54,803 nt of DNA. Origin: Candidatus Microbacterium stercoravium (lineage in GTDB: Bacteria > Actinomycetota > Actinomycetes > Actinomycetales > Microbacteriaceae). Every line of letters begins with the position of its first letter. The stretch's first letter is position 1. Under the pieces are notes generated by a model. The model was not told where the DNA came from, ran no database searches, and was given only the letters and a program-made list of their open reading frames with translations. The stretch covers positions 1-54,803 of the forward strand of contig DXAM01000092.1 in assembly GCA_019117025.1 (NCBI GenBank), written 5' to 3'. Of this stretch, positions 41,280 through 50,235 are shown in pieces. A program made the translations under genes and the position numbers.

Positions 41280-42728
41280 TTACGGCAGGTCTTCGGGCGC
41301 GATGATCGGGATCGCCATCGTCGCGGGCTCGAGCCCCGTCAGCCGCTCGGGGCGAAGCCGCTTCTCGACCTGGGCCCGGTCCATCAGCCCGGCCTCGACG
41401 ACGAGGTCTGCGACATCCTTGCCCGTGAGCAGGGCGGTCTTCGCCAGCGCCGCCGCCGACGAGTAGCCGATGTACGGCGTGAGCGCCGTGATGACGCCGA
41501 CGCTCTGACCGACCATGGCGCCCAGCCGCGCCGTGTTCGCGGTGATGCCGTCGACGCAGTTCACGCGCAGCGTGCGCATCGCCTGACGCATCCACGTGAT
41601 CGACTGGAACAGCGCATGCCCGATCACCGGTTCGAAGGCGTTGAGCTGCAGCTGCCCCGCCTCCGCCGCCATCGTGACGGTGGTGTCGTTGCCGACGACC
41701 GCGAACGCCACCTGGTTGACGACCTCGGGGATCACCGGGTTGACCTTCGCGGGCATGATCGAGGATCCGGCCTGCATCGCCGGCAGATTGATCTCGCCGA
41801 ACCCGGCCTGCGGCCCGGACGACAGCAGCCGCAGATCGTTGCAGATCTTCGACAGCTTGATCGCCGATCGTTTGATCGAGCTGGAGAACGACATGAACGC
41901 GCCCGTGTCGCTCGTGGCCTCGATGAGGTCGCCGGCGGTGCGCAGCGGCAGGCCGGAGATCTCGGAGAGGTGCCGGCGCACGGCCTCGCCGTACCCGATC
42001 GCCACGTTGATGCCGGTGCCGATCGCGGTCGCGCCCATGTTGATCTCGTGCAGCAGCACCGAGTTGTCGGTGAGGCGCGCCAGGTCTTCGCGCAGCGTCG
42101 TGGCGAACCCGTGGAACTCCTGGCCGAGCGTCATCGGCACCGCGTCCTGCAGCTGCGTGCGGCCGACCTTGAGGATGTCGTGGAACTCGTTGCCCTTGGC
42201 CATGAACGAGCGGCTGAGCGCGTCGAGCTCATCGAGCTGCGAGACGTGCGCCAGCAGGATGCCGATCTTGAGCGCCGTCGGGTAGACATCGTTCGTCGAC
42301 TGCGACCGGTTCGTGTGGTCGGTCGGCGACAGATAGCGGTAGTCGCCCTTCTCGCGCCCCGCCATTTCGAGCGCGATGTTCGTGATCACCTCGTTCGCGC
42401 ACATGTTCGTCGAGGTGCCGGCGCCGCCCTGGATCACACCGACGGCGAACTGGTCGTGGAACTCGCCGTCGATCACGCGCTGGCTCGCCCGGTCGATGAG
42501 GTCGGCCCGCGTGGCGTCGAGCGCGCCGACCTGCTTGTTCGCGCGAGCTGCGGCCTGTTTGACCATGGCGAGAGCGATGACGAGCTCGGAGTAGACCGAG
42601 ATCTCTCGCTTCGTGATGTCGAAGTTCTCCCGCGCCCGAAGGGTGTGGATGCCCCAATAGACGTCGGCGGGGATCTCCCGCGAGCCCAGGGAATCGGATT
42701 CTGTACGCGTCTTCGCGATGTGTTCCAT
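41280..42728 (-). CDS. aspA: aspartate ammonia-lyase
   Basis: A 482-residue member of the aspartase/fumarase superfamily that releases ammonia and fumarate from aspartate. GSSIMPAKVNPVIPEVV is the catalytic signature loop, and GTSTNMCANEVITN and SPTDHTNRSQSTNDVYPTALK form the other active-site regions. SSIMPAKVNPVIPE and the length favour aspartase over fumarase (fumarases usually read GSSxMPGKVNPTQ). TAGCCT lies 6 nt before the ATG, so the mRNA may be leaderless. The tail from LMDRAQVEKRLRPERLTGLEP is normal for the family. Confidence 0.94.
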   Translation of the reverse strand: MEHIAKTRTESDSLGSREIPADVYWGIHTLRARENFDITKREISVYSELVIALAMVKQAAARANKQVGALDATRADLIDRASQRVIDGEFHDQFAVGVIQGGAGTSTNMCANEVITNIALEMAGREKGDYRYLSPTDHTNRSQSTNDVYPTALKIGILLAHVSQLDELDALSRSFMAKGNEFHDILKVGRTQLQDAVPMTLGQEFHGFATTLREDLARLTDNSVLLHEINMGATAIGTGINVAIGYGEAVRRHLSEISGLPLRTAGDLIEATSDTGAFMSFSSSIKRSAIKLSKICNDLRLLSSGPQAGFGEINLPAMQAGSSIMPAKVNPVIPEVVNQVAFAVVGNDTTVTMAAEAGQLQLNAFEPVIGHALFQSITWMRQAMRTLRVNCVDGITANTARLGAMVGQSVGVITALTPYIGYSSAAALAKTALLTGKDVADLVVEAGLMDRAQVEKRLRPERLTGLEPATMAIPIIAPEDLP

Positions 42729-42734
42729 GGCTCC

Positions 42735-42740
42735 AGGCTA
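42735..42740 (-). promoter_or_regulatory. -10 box of aspA
   Basis: TAGCCT, 6 nt before the aspA ATG. Confidence 0.4.
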
Positions 42741-42814
42741 ATGGGCCGCACCGCGCGGCGAGCGTCTCGGCACACGTCGGCACGGCACAGGATCCGGCAA
42801 CGTGCGTTCCGTCG

Positions 42815-43705
42815 TCATCTCCGCTTGCGCGAGAAGAACTCGAGCCTCTCCTGCGGGGTCATGGCCTCGATCCGTGCGTACCACTCGGGTGTGAAGAATC
42901 CCGCCGGGTCCGCGGAGGCCACGGGAACGACCGTGCTCGTGACCTGATCGTCGTACACGTGCACGAGGTGGAACGACTGACCGGCGTCCATGCCGTTGAT
43001 CCGGCGGGGCGGCCGGGCGACGTCCATCGTGTAGCAGCTCGCGGCGGCGACGAACGTCGGAACGCCCGCGAAGGTTCCGCTCATCGAATAGTGCAGGTGC
43101 CCCGCGAGGATCGCGCGCACATCGGATCCCTCGATCGCCTCGGCGAGCGCGGGCTGGTTCTGCAGCTCGAGGATGTCGAACATCGGCACATGGCTCGGCA
43201 GCGGCGGGTGATGCATCGCAAGGATCGATCCGTGACGAGCGGGAGTCGCGAGCTCGTCGCGCAGCCAGGCGAGCTGGTCGTCGTCGATGCGCCCGTGATG
43301 CCAACCGGGCACCGTCGAGTCGAGGGCGATCAGGCGCAGTCCGTCGAGATCGAACGCGCGGTGGATCGCCTGCTGCGAGGGCGTCTCGCCCAGCAGGTCG
43401 CGGCGCATCTCCGGCCGCTCGTCGTGATTGCCCGCGATCCAGACCACGGGGATCCCCATGCGTTCCGCGACCGGCTCGACCATCGCCTTCAGCGCGCGAT
43501 ATGCGTCGGGCTCGCCCAGGTCCGTCAGATCGCCCGTGACGACGAGGGTGCAGGCGCCGTCGATCCGTTCGATGCGGTCGAGCATCGCCTCGAGATTGGC
43601 GCGAGTGTCGTACTCGCCCCCGAGCAGTGCGTCGCCCGCGAGCAGGTGCGTGTCGCTGATGTGGATGAGCGTGTGGTGCGCGGGGTCGTGCTGACCGAAC
43701 TTCAT
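42815..43705 (-). CDS. calcineurin-like metallophosphoesterase, probable cyclic-nucleotide phosphodiesterase type
   Basis: A 296-residue protein starting at ATG 43705 (MKFGQHDPAHHTLIHISDTHLL); the track's start lies upstream in the neighbouring gene. The metal site is complete and in order: HISDTHLL, VVTGDLTDLGEP, WIAGNHDERP, LAMHHPPLPS and LAGHLHYSMSG. The pattern resembles CpdA/Rv0805-type phosphodiesterases, but related proteins cut other phosphodiesters. Its start is only 21 bp from the divergent oligopeptidase start, with overlapping -10 boxes. Confidence 0.92.
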   Translation of the reverse strand: MKFGQHDPAHHTLIHISDTHLLAGDALLGGEYDTRANLEAMLDRIERIDGACTLVVTGDLTDLGEPDAYRALKAMVEPVAERMGIPVVWIAGNHDERPEMRRDLLGETPSQQAIHRAFDLDGLRLIALDSTVPGWHHGRIDDDQLAWLRDELATPARHGSILAMHHPPLPSHVPMFDILELQNQPALAEAIEGSDVRAILAGHLHYSMSGTFAGVPTFVAAASCYTMDVARPPRRINGMDAGQSFHLVHVYDDQVTSTVVPVASADPAGFFTPEWYARIEAMTPQERLEFFSRKRR

Positions 43706-43712
43706 GCCACCA

Positions 43713-43722
43713 AAGGTAACGT
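43713..43722. promoter_or_regulatory. overlapping divergent -10 boxes (phosphoesterase and ptrB)
   Basis: TACCTT on the minus strand (43713-43718) is 7 nt before the phosphoesterase ATG. TAACGT on the plus strand (43717-43722) is 4 nt before ATG 43727 and 7 nt before GTG 43730. The boxes share two bases. AAAGG at 43712-43716 could also serve ptrB as a ribosome site. Confidence 0.45.
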
Positions 43723-43726
43723 GGAC

Positions 43727-45847
43727 ATGGTGACTGCACCGATCGCCCCGCGCATTCCCACGACACGAATCCACCACGACCGGGTGTTCACAGACCCGTA
43801 CGAGTGGCTGCGCGACAAGGACTCCCCCGAGGTCATCGCGCACCTCGAAGCCGAGAACGCGCACACCGATGACGCGCTCGCCCGCCTCCAACCGCTGCGC
43901 GAGAGGATCTTCGAGGAGATCAAGGGCCGCGTGCGCGAAACGGATCTCTCCGTGCCCCTGCGACGCGGCGACTGGTGGTACTACGGACGCTCCATCGCGG
44001 GCAAGCAGTACGGCGTGCAATGCCGGGCGCCGATCACCGATCCGAACGACTGGGCTCCCCCGAAGCTGAGCGTCGACGACGAGGTGCCGGGCGAGCAGGT
44101 TCTGCTCGACGCGAACGTCGAAGCCGGCGACAACGAGTTCTTCTCGCTCGGCGCCTTCGGCGTGACGCTCGACGGATCCCGCATGCTGTGGGGCGTCGAC
44201 CTCGCCGGCGACGAGCGCTACACGGTACGGGTGCGCGACATCGCGACGGGCGAGGTGCTTCCCGATCTCCTCGAGGGGATCTCATCCGGGGCGTCATTCA
44301 CGCCCGACGGCAGGTTCATCCTGTACTCGACCGTCGACGATGCCTGGCGCCCGGATCGAGTGTGGTTGCACCGCGTCGGCGAGGCCGGCCGCGAGAACGA
44401 TGTGGAGCTGTTCCACGAGACGGACGAATCGTTCTGGGTGGGGGCCGGCTTCACGCGCAGCCACGAGTTCTTCATGATCGTCTCGGGCTCCAACACGACC
44501 AGCGATGTGGCGATGTTCCGTGCCTCGGACGTCGAGCGCATGTACGCGGGCGAAGACGTCGAGTCGTACACGGTGTTCGCGCGCGAGGACGGCGTGGAAT
44601 ACTCGGTCGATCACGCCGTCGTCGACGGGCGCGACTGGTTCTACGTGCTGCACAACCAGAATGCCGAGGACTTCGAGCTCGTGCGCCTGCCCGTCGACGA
44701 CCCGGAAGCCGGTGCGGAGACCGTGATCCCGCACCGCCCGGGCGTGCGACTCGAAGACGTCGACTGCCTGCGCGACTTCGCGATCGTGGAGTACCGCTCG
44801 GGCGGAATCGCCCGCATCGCGATCCTCGACTACCCCGAGCACGAGACGCACGAGATCGCCTTCGACGAGCCGCTGTTCACAGCGGGGGCCTCGGGCAACC
44901 CCGAATGGGCGCAGCCCGTCGTGCGGCTCACCTACGACTCGTTCACCTCTCCCAGCACAGTGTTCAACTACCGCGTGGCGACAGGTGAGCTCACGGCGCT
45001 GAAGCGTGCCGAGATCCTGGGCGGATACAACCGCGAGGAGTATGCGCAGGAGCGCGTGTGGGCGACCGCGGCCGACGGCACGCAGATCCCGGTCTCGCTG
45101 GTGTGGAAGCGGTCGTTCGGCGAGCTGGGCGACGCGCCGCGGCCGGTTCACCTGTACGGATACGGCGCGTATGAGCACTCGATCGACGCCCACTTCTCGA
45201 TCGCCCGTCTGTCGATGCTCGACCGCGGTGTGGTCTTCGCCGTCGCGCACGTGCGGGGCGGCGGTGAGATGGGCCGGGCGTGGTACGAGAACGGAAAGCT
45301 CGAGCACAAGCGCAACAGCTTCACCGACTTCGTCGATGTCGCGCAGCACCTCGTCTCGGACGGCATCACGAAGCCCGAGCTGATCGTCGCCGAGGGCGGA
45401 TCCGCGGGCGGCCTGCTGATGGGTGCCGTCGCGAACATCGCTCCCGAGGCGTTCGGCGGGATCCTCGCGGACGTGCCGTTCGTCGACGCGCTCACGACGA
45501 TCTTGGATCCGTCGCTGCCTCTCACGGTGATCGAGTGGGAGGAGTGGGGCGATCCCCTGCACGACGCGGCGTTCTACGACCTGATGGCGTCGTACTCGCC
45601 CTACGAGAACGTGCGCGACGACGTGACGTACCCGCGGATCCTCGCCATGACGTCGCTCAACGACACGCGCGTGTACTACGTCGAGCCCGCGAAGTGGGTG
45701 GCCCGGCTGCGCGAGGTCGGCGCCGATGTGCTGTTCAAATGCGAGATGGTCGCCGGCCACGGCGGCGTCTCCGGCCGCTACAACTCCTGGCAGGAGCGCG
45801 CCTACCAGCTGGCCTGGATGCTCGACGTGATGGGGATCTCGGAATAG
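43727..45847 (+). CDS. ptrB: oligopeptidase B (S9 serine peptidase)
   Basis: A 706-residue protein; the start is ATG 43727 or GTG 43730, and the track's upstream extension is not coding. An N-terminal beta-propeller (about residues 80-420) covers a C-terminal alpha/beta-hydrolase. The nucleophile is in AEGGSAGGLLMG, the catalytic Asp in SLNDTRVYY, and the His in VAGHGGVSGRYN. FEVIAHLEAEN-type start (YEWLRDKDSPEVIAHLEAENAHTD) and NRVAYS-like segments match oligopeptidase B, which cuts short peptides after Arg/Lys in the cytoplasm. It has no signal peptide. Confidence 0.95.
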   Translation: MVTAPIAPRIPTTRIHHDRVFTDPYEWLRDKDSPEVIAHLEAENAHTDDALARLQPLRERIFEEIKGRVRETDLSVPLRRGDWWYYGRSIAGKQYGVQCRAPITDPNDWAPPKLSVDDEVPGEQVLLDANVEAGDNEFFSLGAFGVTLDGSRMLWGVDLAGDERYTVRVRDIATGEVLPDLLEGISSGASFTPDGRFILYSTVDDAWRPDRVWLHRVGEAGRENDVELFHETDESFWVGAGFTRSHEFFMIVSGSNTTSDVAMFRASDVERMYAGEDVESYTVFAREDGVEYSVDHAVVDGRDWFYVLHNQNAEDFELVRLPVDDPEAGAETVIPHRPGVRLEDVDCLRDFAIVEYRSGGIARIAILDYPEHETHEIAFDEPLFTAGASGNPEWAQPVVRLTYDSFTSPSTVFNYRVATGELTALKRAEILGGYNREEYAQERVWATAADGTQIPVSLVWKRSFGELGDAPRPVHLYGYGAYEHSIDAHFSIARLSMLDRGVVFAVAHVRGGGEMGRAWYENGKLEHKRNSFTDFVDVAQHLVSDGITKPELIVAEGGSAGGLLMGAVANIAPEAFGGILADVPFVDALTTILDPSLPLTVIEWEEWGDPLHDAAFYDLMASYSPYENVRDDVTYPRILAMTSLNDTRVYYVEPAKWVARLREVGADVLFKCEMVAGHGGVSGRYNSWQERAYQLAWMLDVMGISE

Positions 45848-45851
45848 GAGC

Positions 45852-45891
45852 ATGTCCCGGTTGGGGCGGGGATACGCCCCAACCGGGACAT
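45852..45891. terminator. bidirectional terminator between ptrB and pfkA
   Basis: ATGTCCCGGTTGGGGCG pairs perfectly over 17 bp with its complement, loop GGGATA, between convergent genes. The stem carries the TGTCCCG core. Confidence 0.8.
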
Positions 45892-45902
45892 AGTGCGAAG
45901 CG

Positions 45903-46931
45903 TCAGCCGAAGAGGGCGGAGGCCTCCTCGTAGCGCGAGTACGGCACCGAGTTGAGCTCGCCGAGGGCCTCTTCGAACGTCACGCGCTCGATCTCGGTCC
46001 CCCGCATCGCCACCATCTGGCCCCAGGCACCGTCGACGACAGCGTCGGCGGCGTGCAGACCGAGGCGCGTCGCGAGCACCCGGTCGAACGCCGACGGCGA
46101 TCCGCCGCGCTGGATGTGGCCGAGCACCGTCGAACGCGTCTCGATGCCCGTCGCCTTCTCGATGAGCGGCGCCAGCACCTCGCTGATGCCGCCGAGGCGC
46201 GGGCGGTTGAACGCGTCGAGGCCCTTGTCGGAGTATGCCTCTTCCTGGCCTTCCAGCTTGAAGCCCTCGGCGACGACGACGAGAGGCGCACGCCCGCGCT
46301 CGGAGGCCGACGAGACCTGCTCACAGATGTCGTCGAGCGTGAGCGGCACCTCGGGGATGCAGACGATGTGGGCGCCCGCCGCCATACCGGAGTGCAGCGC
46401 GATCCATCCGACATGACGGCCCATCACCTCGGCGACCATGCAGCGCTGGTGCGAGTCGCCCGTGGTGCGCAGGCGGTCCATCGCCTCGGAAGCGATGTTG
46501 ACGGCGGTGTCGAAGCCGAACGAGTAGTCGGTGGCCTGGAGGTCGTTGTCGATCGTCTTCGGTACGCCGAGCACCGGCACGCCGTCGTTCCAGAGGCGGT
46601 TCGCGGCCGCGAGGGTTCCCTCGCCGCCGATCGCGATGATGCCATCGATCTTGTGGCCGTACATCGTCTTCTTGATGTTCTCCGCGCCGCCGCGGTCGCC
46701 CTCGTACGGGTTGGTGCGGCTCGTGCCGAGGATCGTGCCGCCGACCTTCGACAGCCCCTTCACCTCGGTGCGCTGCAGGGGAAAGAAGTCGGCGTCGACG
46801 AGGCCCCGCCAGCCGTCGCGGATGCCGACGAATTCGATGCCGTACTTTCTTGAGCCCTTGAGCACGGCTCCGCGGATGACGGCGTTCAGTCCGGGGCAGT
46901 CTCCGCCCGATGTAAGGATCCCGATCTTCAT
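45903..46931 (-). CDS. pfkA: 6-phosphofructokinase
   Basis: A 342-residue PFK of group III type. ILTSGGDCPGLNAVIRG binds the nucleotide, PKTIDNDL is the catalytic segment, and MGRHVGWIALHSGMAAGAHIVCIPEVP and GHIQRGGSPSAFDR are substrate sites. The position equal to E. coli Gly104 reads GGEGT, a glycine, which favours ATP as donor; the position equal to Gly124 is lysine (PKT), common in actinobacterial ATP-PFKs and in PPi-PFKs. ATP use is therefore the better guess. TAGTCT lies 6 nt before the ATG. Confidence 0.95.
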   Translation of the reverse strand: MKIGILTSGGDCPGLNAVIRGAVLKGSRKYGIEFVGIRDGWRGLVDADFFPLQRTEVKGLSKVGGTILGTSRTNPYEGDRGGAENIKKTMYGHKIDGIIAIGGEGTLAAANRLWNDGVPVLGVPKTIDNDLQATDYSFGFDTAVNIASEAMDRLRTTGDSHQRCMVAEVMGRHVGWIALHSGMAAGAHIVCIPEVPLTLDDICEQVSSASERGRAPLVVVAEGFKLEGQEEAYSDKGLDAFNRPRLGGISEVLAPLIEKATGIETRSTVLGHIQRGGSPSAFDRVLATRLGLHAADAVVDGAWGQMVAMRGTEIERVTFEEALGELNSVPYSRYEEASALFG

Positions 46932-46937
46932 ACTCCG

Positions 46938-46943
46938 AGACTA
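46938..46943 (-). promoter_or_regulatory. -10 box of pfkA
   Basis: TAGTCT, 6 nt before the pfkA ATG; no Shine-Dalgarno. Confidence 0.4.
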
Positions 46944-47040
46944 TTGCCTGTCGCGATCCCCCGCATCGCAGATGCCCCGCGCGCGTCGCGGATCCGCGTT
47001 AGATTGGCGGTCGTCGACGCTTTCGAGATCGGATCGTTCT

Positions 47041-47928
47041 ATGCCCGCTGCCCGTCCCGCTTCGCTCGTCATCGGCGAAGCCCTCATCGATGAGGTGACG
47101 CTGTCCGACGGATCCGTGTCGCGCACGCCCGGCGGGAGCCCGTTCAACGTCGCCATCGGCCTGTCGCGCCTCGGCGTGAACACTGGTTTACTCGCGCATC
47201 TCGGCGATGATGACGACGGATCGGCGCTCGCCGCGCGGCTCGCAGCAGACGACGTGATGGAGGTCGGCGAACGGCACGGAACGTCGTCCGTCGCGCACGC
47301 CGCGCTGGCCGAGGACGGATCGGCCGCGTACGACTTCCGCGTCGCCTGGGATCCGCGCCCCGAACCGGCGCAGCTGGCGCGCGAGTGGACGCACGTTCAC
47401 GTCGGCTCCTTCTCCGCGTTCCGCGATGCGACGCTCGACCTGCTCGCGCAGGCGCTCGGCGGCCGCACGCGCCCGCTCGTCACCTTCGATCCCAACATCC
47501 GCGCCGCACTGATCGGCCCGCGCGACGAGGTGCGGCGGCGCACCCTCGAGCTCGCGCGGACCTCGCACGTCGTCAAGCTCAGCGACGAAGACGCCGAGTG
47601 GCTGTTCGCGGGGCGCGCGCTCGACGACGTGGCGGATCAGCTGCTCGCGGCGGGCCCCGCGCTGGTCGCGGTCACGCGCGGCGGCGACGGATCCGTGCTC
47701 GCCACGGCCGACGAGCGCGTCTGGCTCACCGCGCCGCACGCCGATGTCGTCGACACGATCGGCGCGGGCGACAGCTACATGGCCGCGCTGATCGCGCACG
47801 TGCTGCGACACGGGCTGCCGCAGACGGCGTCCGACATCAGGGCCACGGGATCCTTCGCACAGCGCGCGGCCGCGATCACCGTCGGCCGGCGCGGTGCGGA
47901 TCCGCCCACGACGGCCGAGCTCGCCTGA
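47041..47928 (+). CDS. PfkB-family carbohydrate kinase (fructokinase-like)
   Basis: A 295-residue ribokinase-type enzyme starting at ATG 47041 (MPAARPASLVIGEALIDEV); the track's start lies in pfkA. The N-terminal motif GGSPFNVAIGLSRLGVNTGLLAHLGDD and the C-terminal DTIGAGDSYMAALI with the catalytic Asp are clear. LVTFDPNIRAALI matches fructokinases and related sugar kinases. It would phosphorylate a sugar, likely fructose or a related hexose. It is divergent from pfkA (about 110 bp apart) and convergent with the helicase gene. A TAGATT box lies about 35 nt upstream. Confidence 0.93.
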   Translation: MPAARPASLVIGEALIDEVTLSDGSVSRTPGGSPFNVAIGLSRLGVNTGLLAHLGDDDDGSALAARLAADDVMEVGERHGTSSVAHAALAEDGSAAYDFRVAWDPRPEPAQLAREWTHVHVGSFSAFRDATLDLLAQALGGRTRPLVTFDPNIRAALIGPRDEVRRRTLELARTSHVVKLSDEDAEWLFAGRALDDVADQLLAAGPALVAVTRGGDGSVLATADERVWLTAPHADVVDTIGAGDSYMAALIAHVLRHGLPQTASDIRATGSFAQRAAAITVGRRGADPPTTAELA

Positions 47929-47952
47929 GCGAGCCGCCACCGCCGGCGAAGA

Positions 47953-50100
47953 CTACGCGGCCAGCGCGTCGCGGAGCAGGGACTTGAGCGCCGAGAGCTG
48001 AACCGATTCGACGTCGCCCTCGGGAACCTGCGCACCGTCCAGGGCACGGGCGGCGAGGCCCTCCTTGCTGTCGATGAGCTCGGCGATCCTCTGGTCGATG
48101 GTGTGGGCGGCGATGATGCGCCATGCCGTCACCGGCTCGTCCTGTCCGATGCGGTGCACGCGGTCGATCGCCTGCGTCTGCTCGGCCGCGGTCCAGCTGA
48201 GCTCCGCGAGCACGACGTTCGACGCCGCCTGCAGGTTCACACCGACGCCGGCCGCCGTGAGCGAGCACACTGCGATGCCGACCTCGGGGTCGTCGTTGAA
48301 CGCATCGATCGCCTGCTGACGCGACGTCGACGACTGCTCTCCGCGGATCGACACCGCCGTGATGCCGGCCTCTTTGAACTGACGCTCGGCCTGGTCCATG
48401 ACGTCGATGTGCTTGGCGAAGAACACGACCTTGCCGACGGAGCGCTGCAGCTGCGCCGCGTAGTCCGCGGCGAGCGCGGCCTTGCCCTGTCCGATGCGGC
48501 GCACCATCGAGAACACGTTCGTGCCGTCGGTTCCGGCAGCACGCGACTCTTCGAGCTCGCCGTTGGCCACGAGGCTCACGATGTCTTCGTCGATCTCGCC
48601 GTCGGCGAGACCGCGGTCACCGCGCGCCTCGATGATGCGGCGGTACCGATCGGCGAGTCGGCGCGAGAGCTCCTGCTCGGCCTGCGCGATCGAGCGGCCG
48701 AACTCGTCGTCGAGCTGCACGGGCATGTCGGCGACGAGCTTGTCGGGAAGGTCGGTCGCGACGTCCTTCTTGCGGCGGCGCACGATGCCGAGGTCGATCA
48801 CGGCCTGGCGCGCGGCCGGGTAGAAGGCCTTGTCAGCGGGCGTGTAGCCGGTCGCGTCGAGCCGCTCCATGAGTTCGGGCCCGGGCTTCGTGCCGTCGGT
48901 CCAGCCGAGGAAGCGCCAGATCGCGTCGAAGTCTTCGACGTCGTTGATCAGCGGCGTTCCGGTCAGCGCCATCAGCAGCGGATCCTCGCCCGCCGTGCTG
49001 ACGATCCGTTGCGCGAGCGCCAGCACGTTCTGCGAGCGCTGCGACGAGAGGTTCTTGATGAAGTGCGCCTCGTCGACGACCATGCCCTTGAGACCGATCT
49101 CGCTGAGCCACCCGAGGTGGCGGTCGAGGATCTCGTAGTTGACGATGAACACATCGGCGAAGGCGTCGACGTCGTTTCCGTCGCCGTTGATGACGCTCGC
49201 GCGGCGCTGGGGCGTCCAGCGCTCGACCTCGCGTGCCCAGTTCATCTTCACGACGTTCGGCACGACGACGAGCAGCGGGTACGCATTCGCGACCGACGCG
49301 GCGAGCACGGACTGGGCCGTCTTGCCGAGGCCCGGCTCGTCGGCGAGCAGGAAGCGGCGATGTCCTTCGCGCACCGACTCGAGGAAGCGGGACTGGTGCT
49401 TCATCACCTCGAGCCCGCGGGGCGAGAGGCGATCGAACTCGGGAACCTCGGGCAGCGGCATCGTCGCGGATCCGCCGCCGGCACCCTGCGCGAACGACTT
49501 GTACAGCGGGCCCATGAGCTCCCAGCTGTCGAGCTGGCGGCGCGGCTGGTGCGCCTCGCGCACGCGCGCAGCGTCCGGCGCGAGGAACGGGTTCGATTCG
49601 ATTCGCGCGTCGACCTGCACGGGACGCACGGCCCGCTCGGTTGCAACGGCCGGAACGGCCGGGGCACTCGTCGCCGCGGGCGCGTCGTCGATCACGAGCT
49701 CCTCCGGCGGCAGGTCGACCCCTGCATCGAGGAGCCAGTCGCGTCGCATGCGCCGCGCAACGGGGGTCGTCGCCTGATCGGCCTCGAGCAGCTGGATCAG
49801 CGAGGTGTCGCGTGCGGCGGTCTTCGCGAGGATCGTCGCCACCCCGTCGAGCCGCTTGAGCAGTTCGGCGCGAGAGCTATCGCTCAGTGCCTCGTCTTCT
49901 TTGACGCGCGCACGTTCTTCTCGCACCAGGAACGCGATGACCTGGAACTTCACCCGGTTCGTCGGTCCGAGTTTGTTCTTCTGGGCCTTCGCCTCGACCT
50001 CGCGCACCTTGCGGGCGAGGATCGGGATGATCGGTGCCCCGTCATCGCGTCGGGCGGACGAAGTCTTCTTGCGCTGTCGCGCGGGCGCCGTAGTCGGCAT
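47953..50100 (-). CDS. Snf2/SWI2-family helicase-like ATPase
   Basis: A 715-residue protein starting at ATG 50100 (MPTTAPARQRKKTSS), with AGGAGGA just upstream; the track's start is 22 codons earlier. The N-terminal roughly 220 residues are basic, coiled and unlike a known domain. The helicase core has Walker A (ADEPGLGKTAQS), DEAH (VVDEAHFIKN), LMALTGTPLIN, then the helicase C domain (GKVVFFAKHIDVMD, ISIRGEQSS-like segment, and VHRIGQDEP). No nuclease or HIRAN domain is obvious. It is a DNA translocase, possibly in repair or chromosome remodelling; the target is unknown. Confidence 0.92.
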   Translation of the reverse strand: MPTTAPARQRKKTSSARRDDGAPIIPILARKVREVEAKAQKNKLGPTNRVKFQVIAFLVREERARVKEDEALSDSSRAELLKRLDGVATILAKTAARDTSLIQLLEADQATTPVARRMRRDWLLDAGVDLPPEELVIDDAPAATSAPAVPAVATERAVRPVQVDARIESNPFLAPDAARVREAHQPRRQLDSWELMGPLYKSFAQGAGGGSATMPLPEVPEFDRLSPRGLEVMKHQSRFLESVREGHRRFLLADEPGLGKTAQSVLAASVANAYPLLVVVPNVVKMNWAREVERWTPQRRASVINGDGNDVDAFADVFIVNYEILDRHLGWLSEIGLKGMVVDEAHFIKNLSSQRSQNVLALAQRIVSTAGEDPLLMALTGTPLINDVEDFDAIWRFLGWTDGTKPGPELMERLDATGYTPADKAFYPAARQAVIDLGIVRRRKKDVATDLPDKLVADMPVQLDDEFGRSIAQAEQELSRRLADRYRRIIEARGDRGLADGEIDEDIVSLVANGELEESRAAGTDGTNVFSMVRRIGQGKAALAADYAAQLQRSVGKVVFFAKHIDVMDQAERQFKEAGITAVSIRGEQSSTSRQQAIDAFNDDPEVGIAVCSLTAAGVGVNLQAASNVVLAELSWTAAEQTQAIDRVHRIGQDEPVTAWRIIAAHTIDQRIAELIDSKEGLAARALDGAQVPEGDVESVQLSALKSLLRDALAA

Positions 50101-50235
50101 GCTCCTCCTGAGCCAAATCACCGCTGACGAGAGGCCAACGGCCGTGAAATCGTGCGTCGCGGGCAATGAGGGTGAACCGAAACCAAGCGGGCATATCGCC
50201 CTGCGTACCCACCCCCGCGGATAACGAGCACTATT

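Noticed and set aside
48103-50127. 674-aa plus-strand ORF opposite the Snf2 gene
   Set aside because: Shadow of the helicase frame; no start context, no domain.
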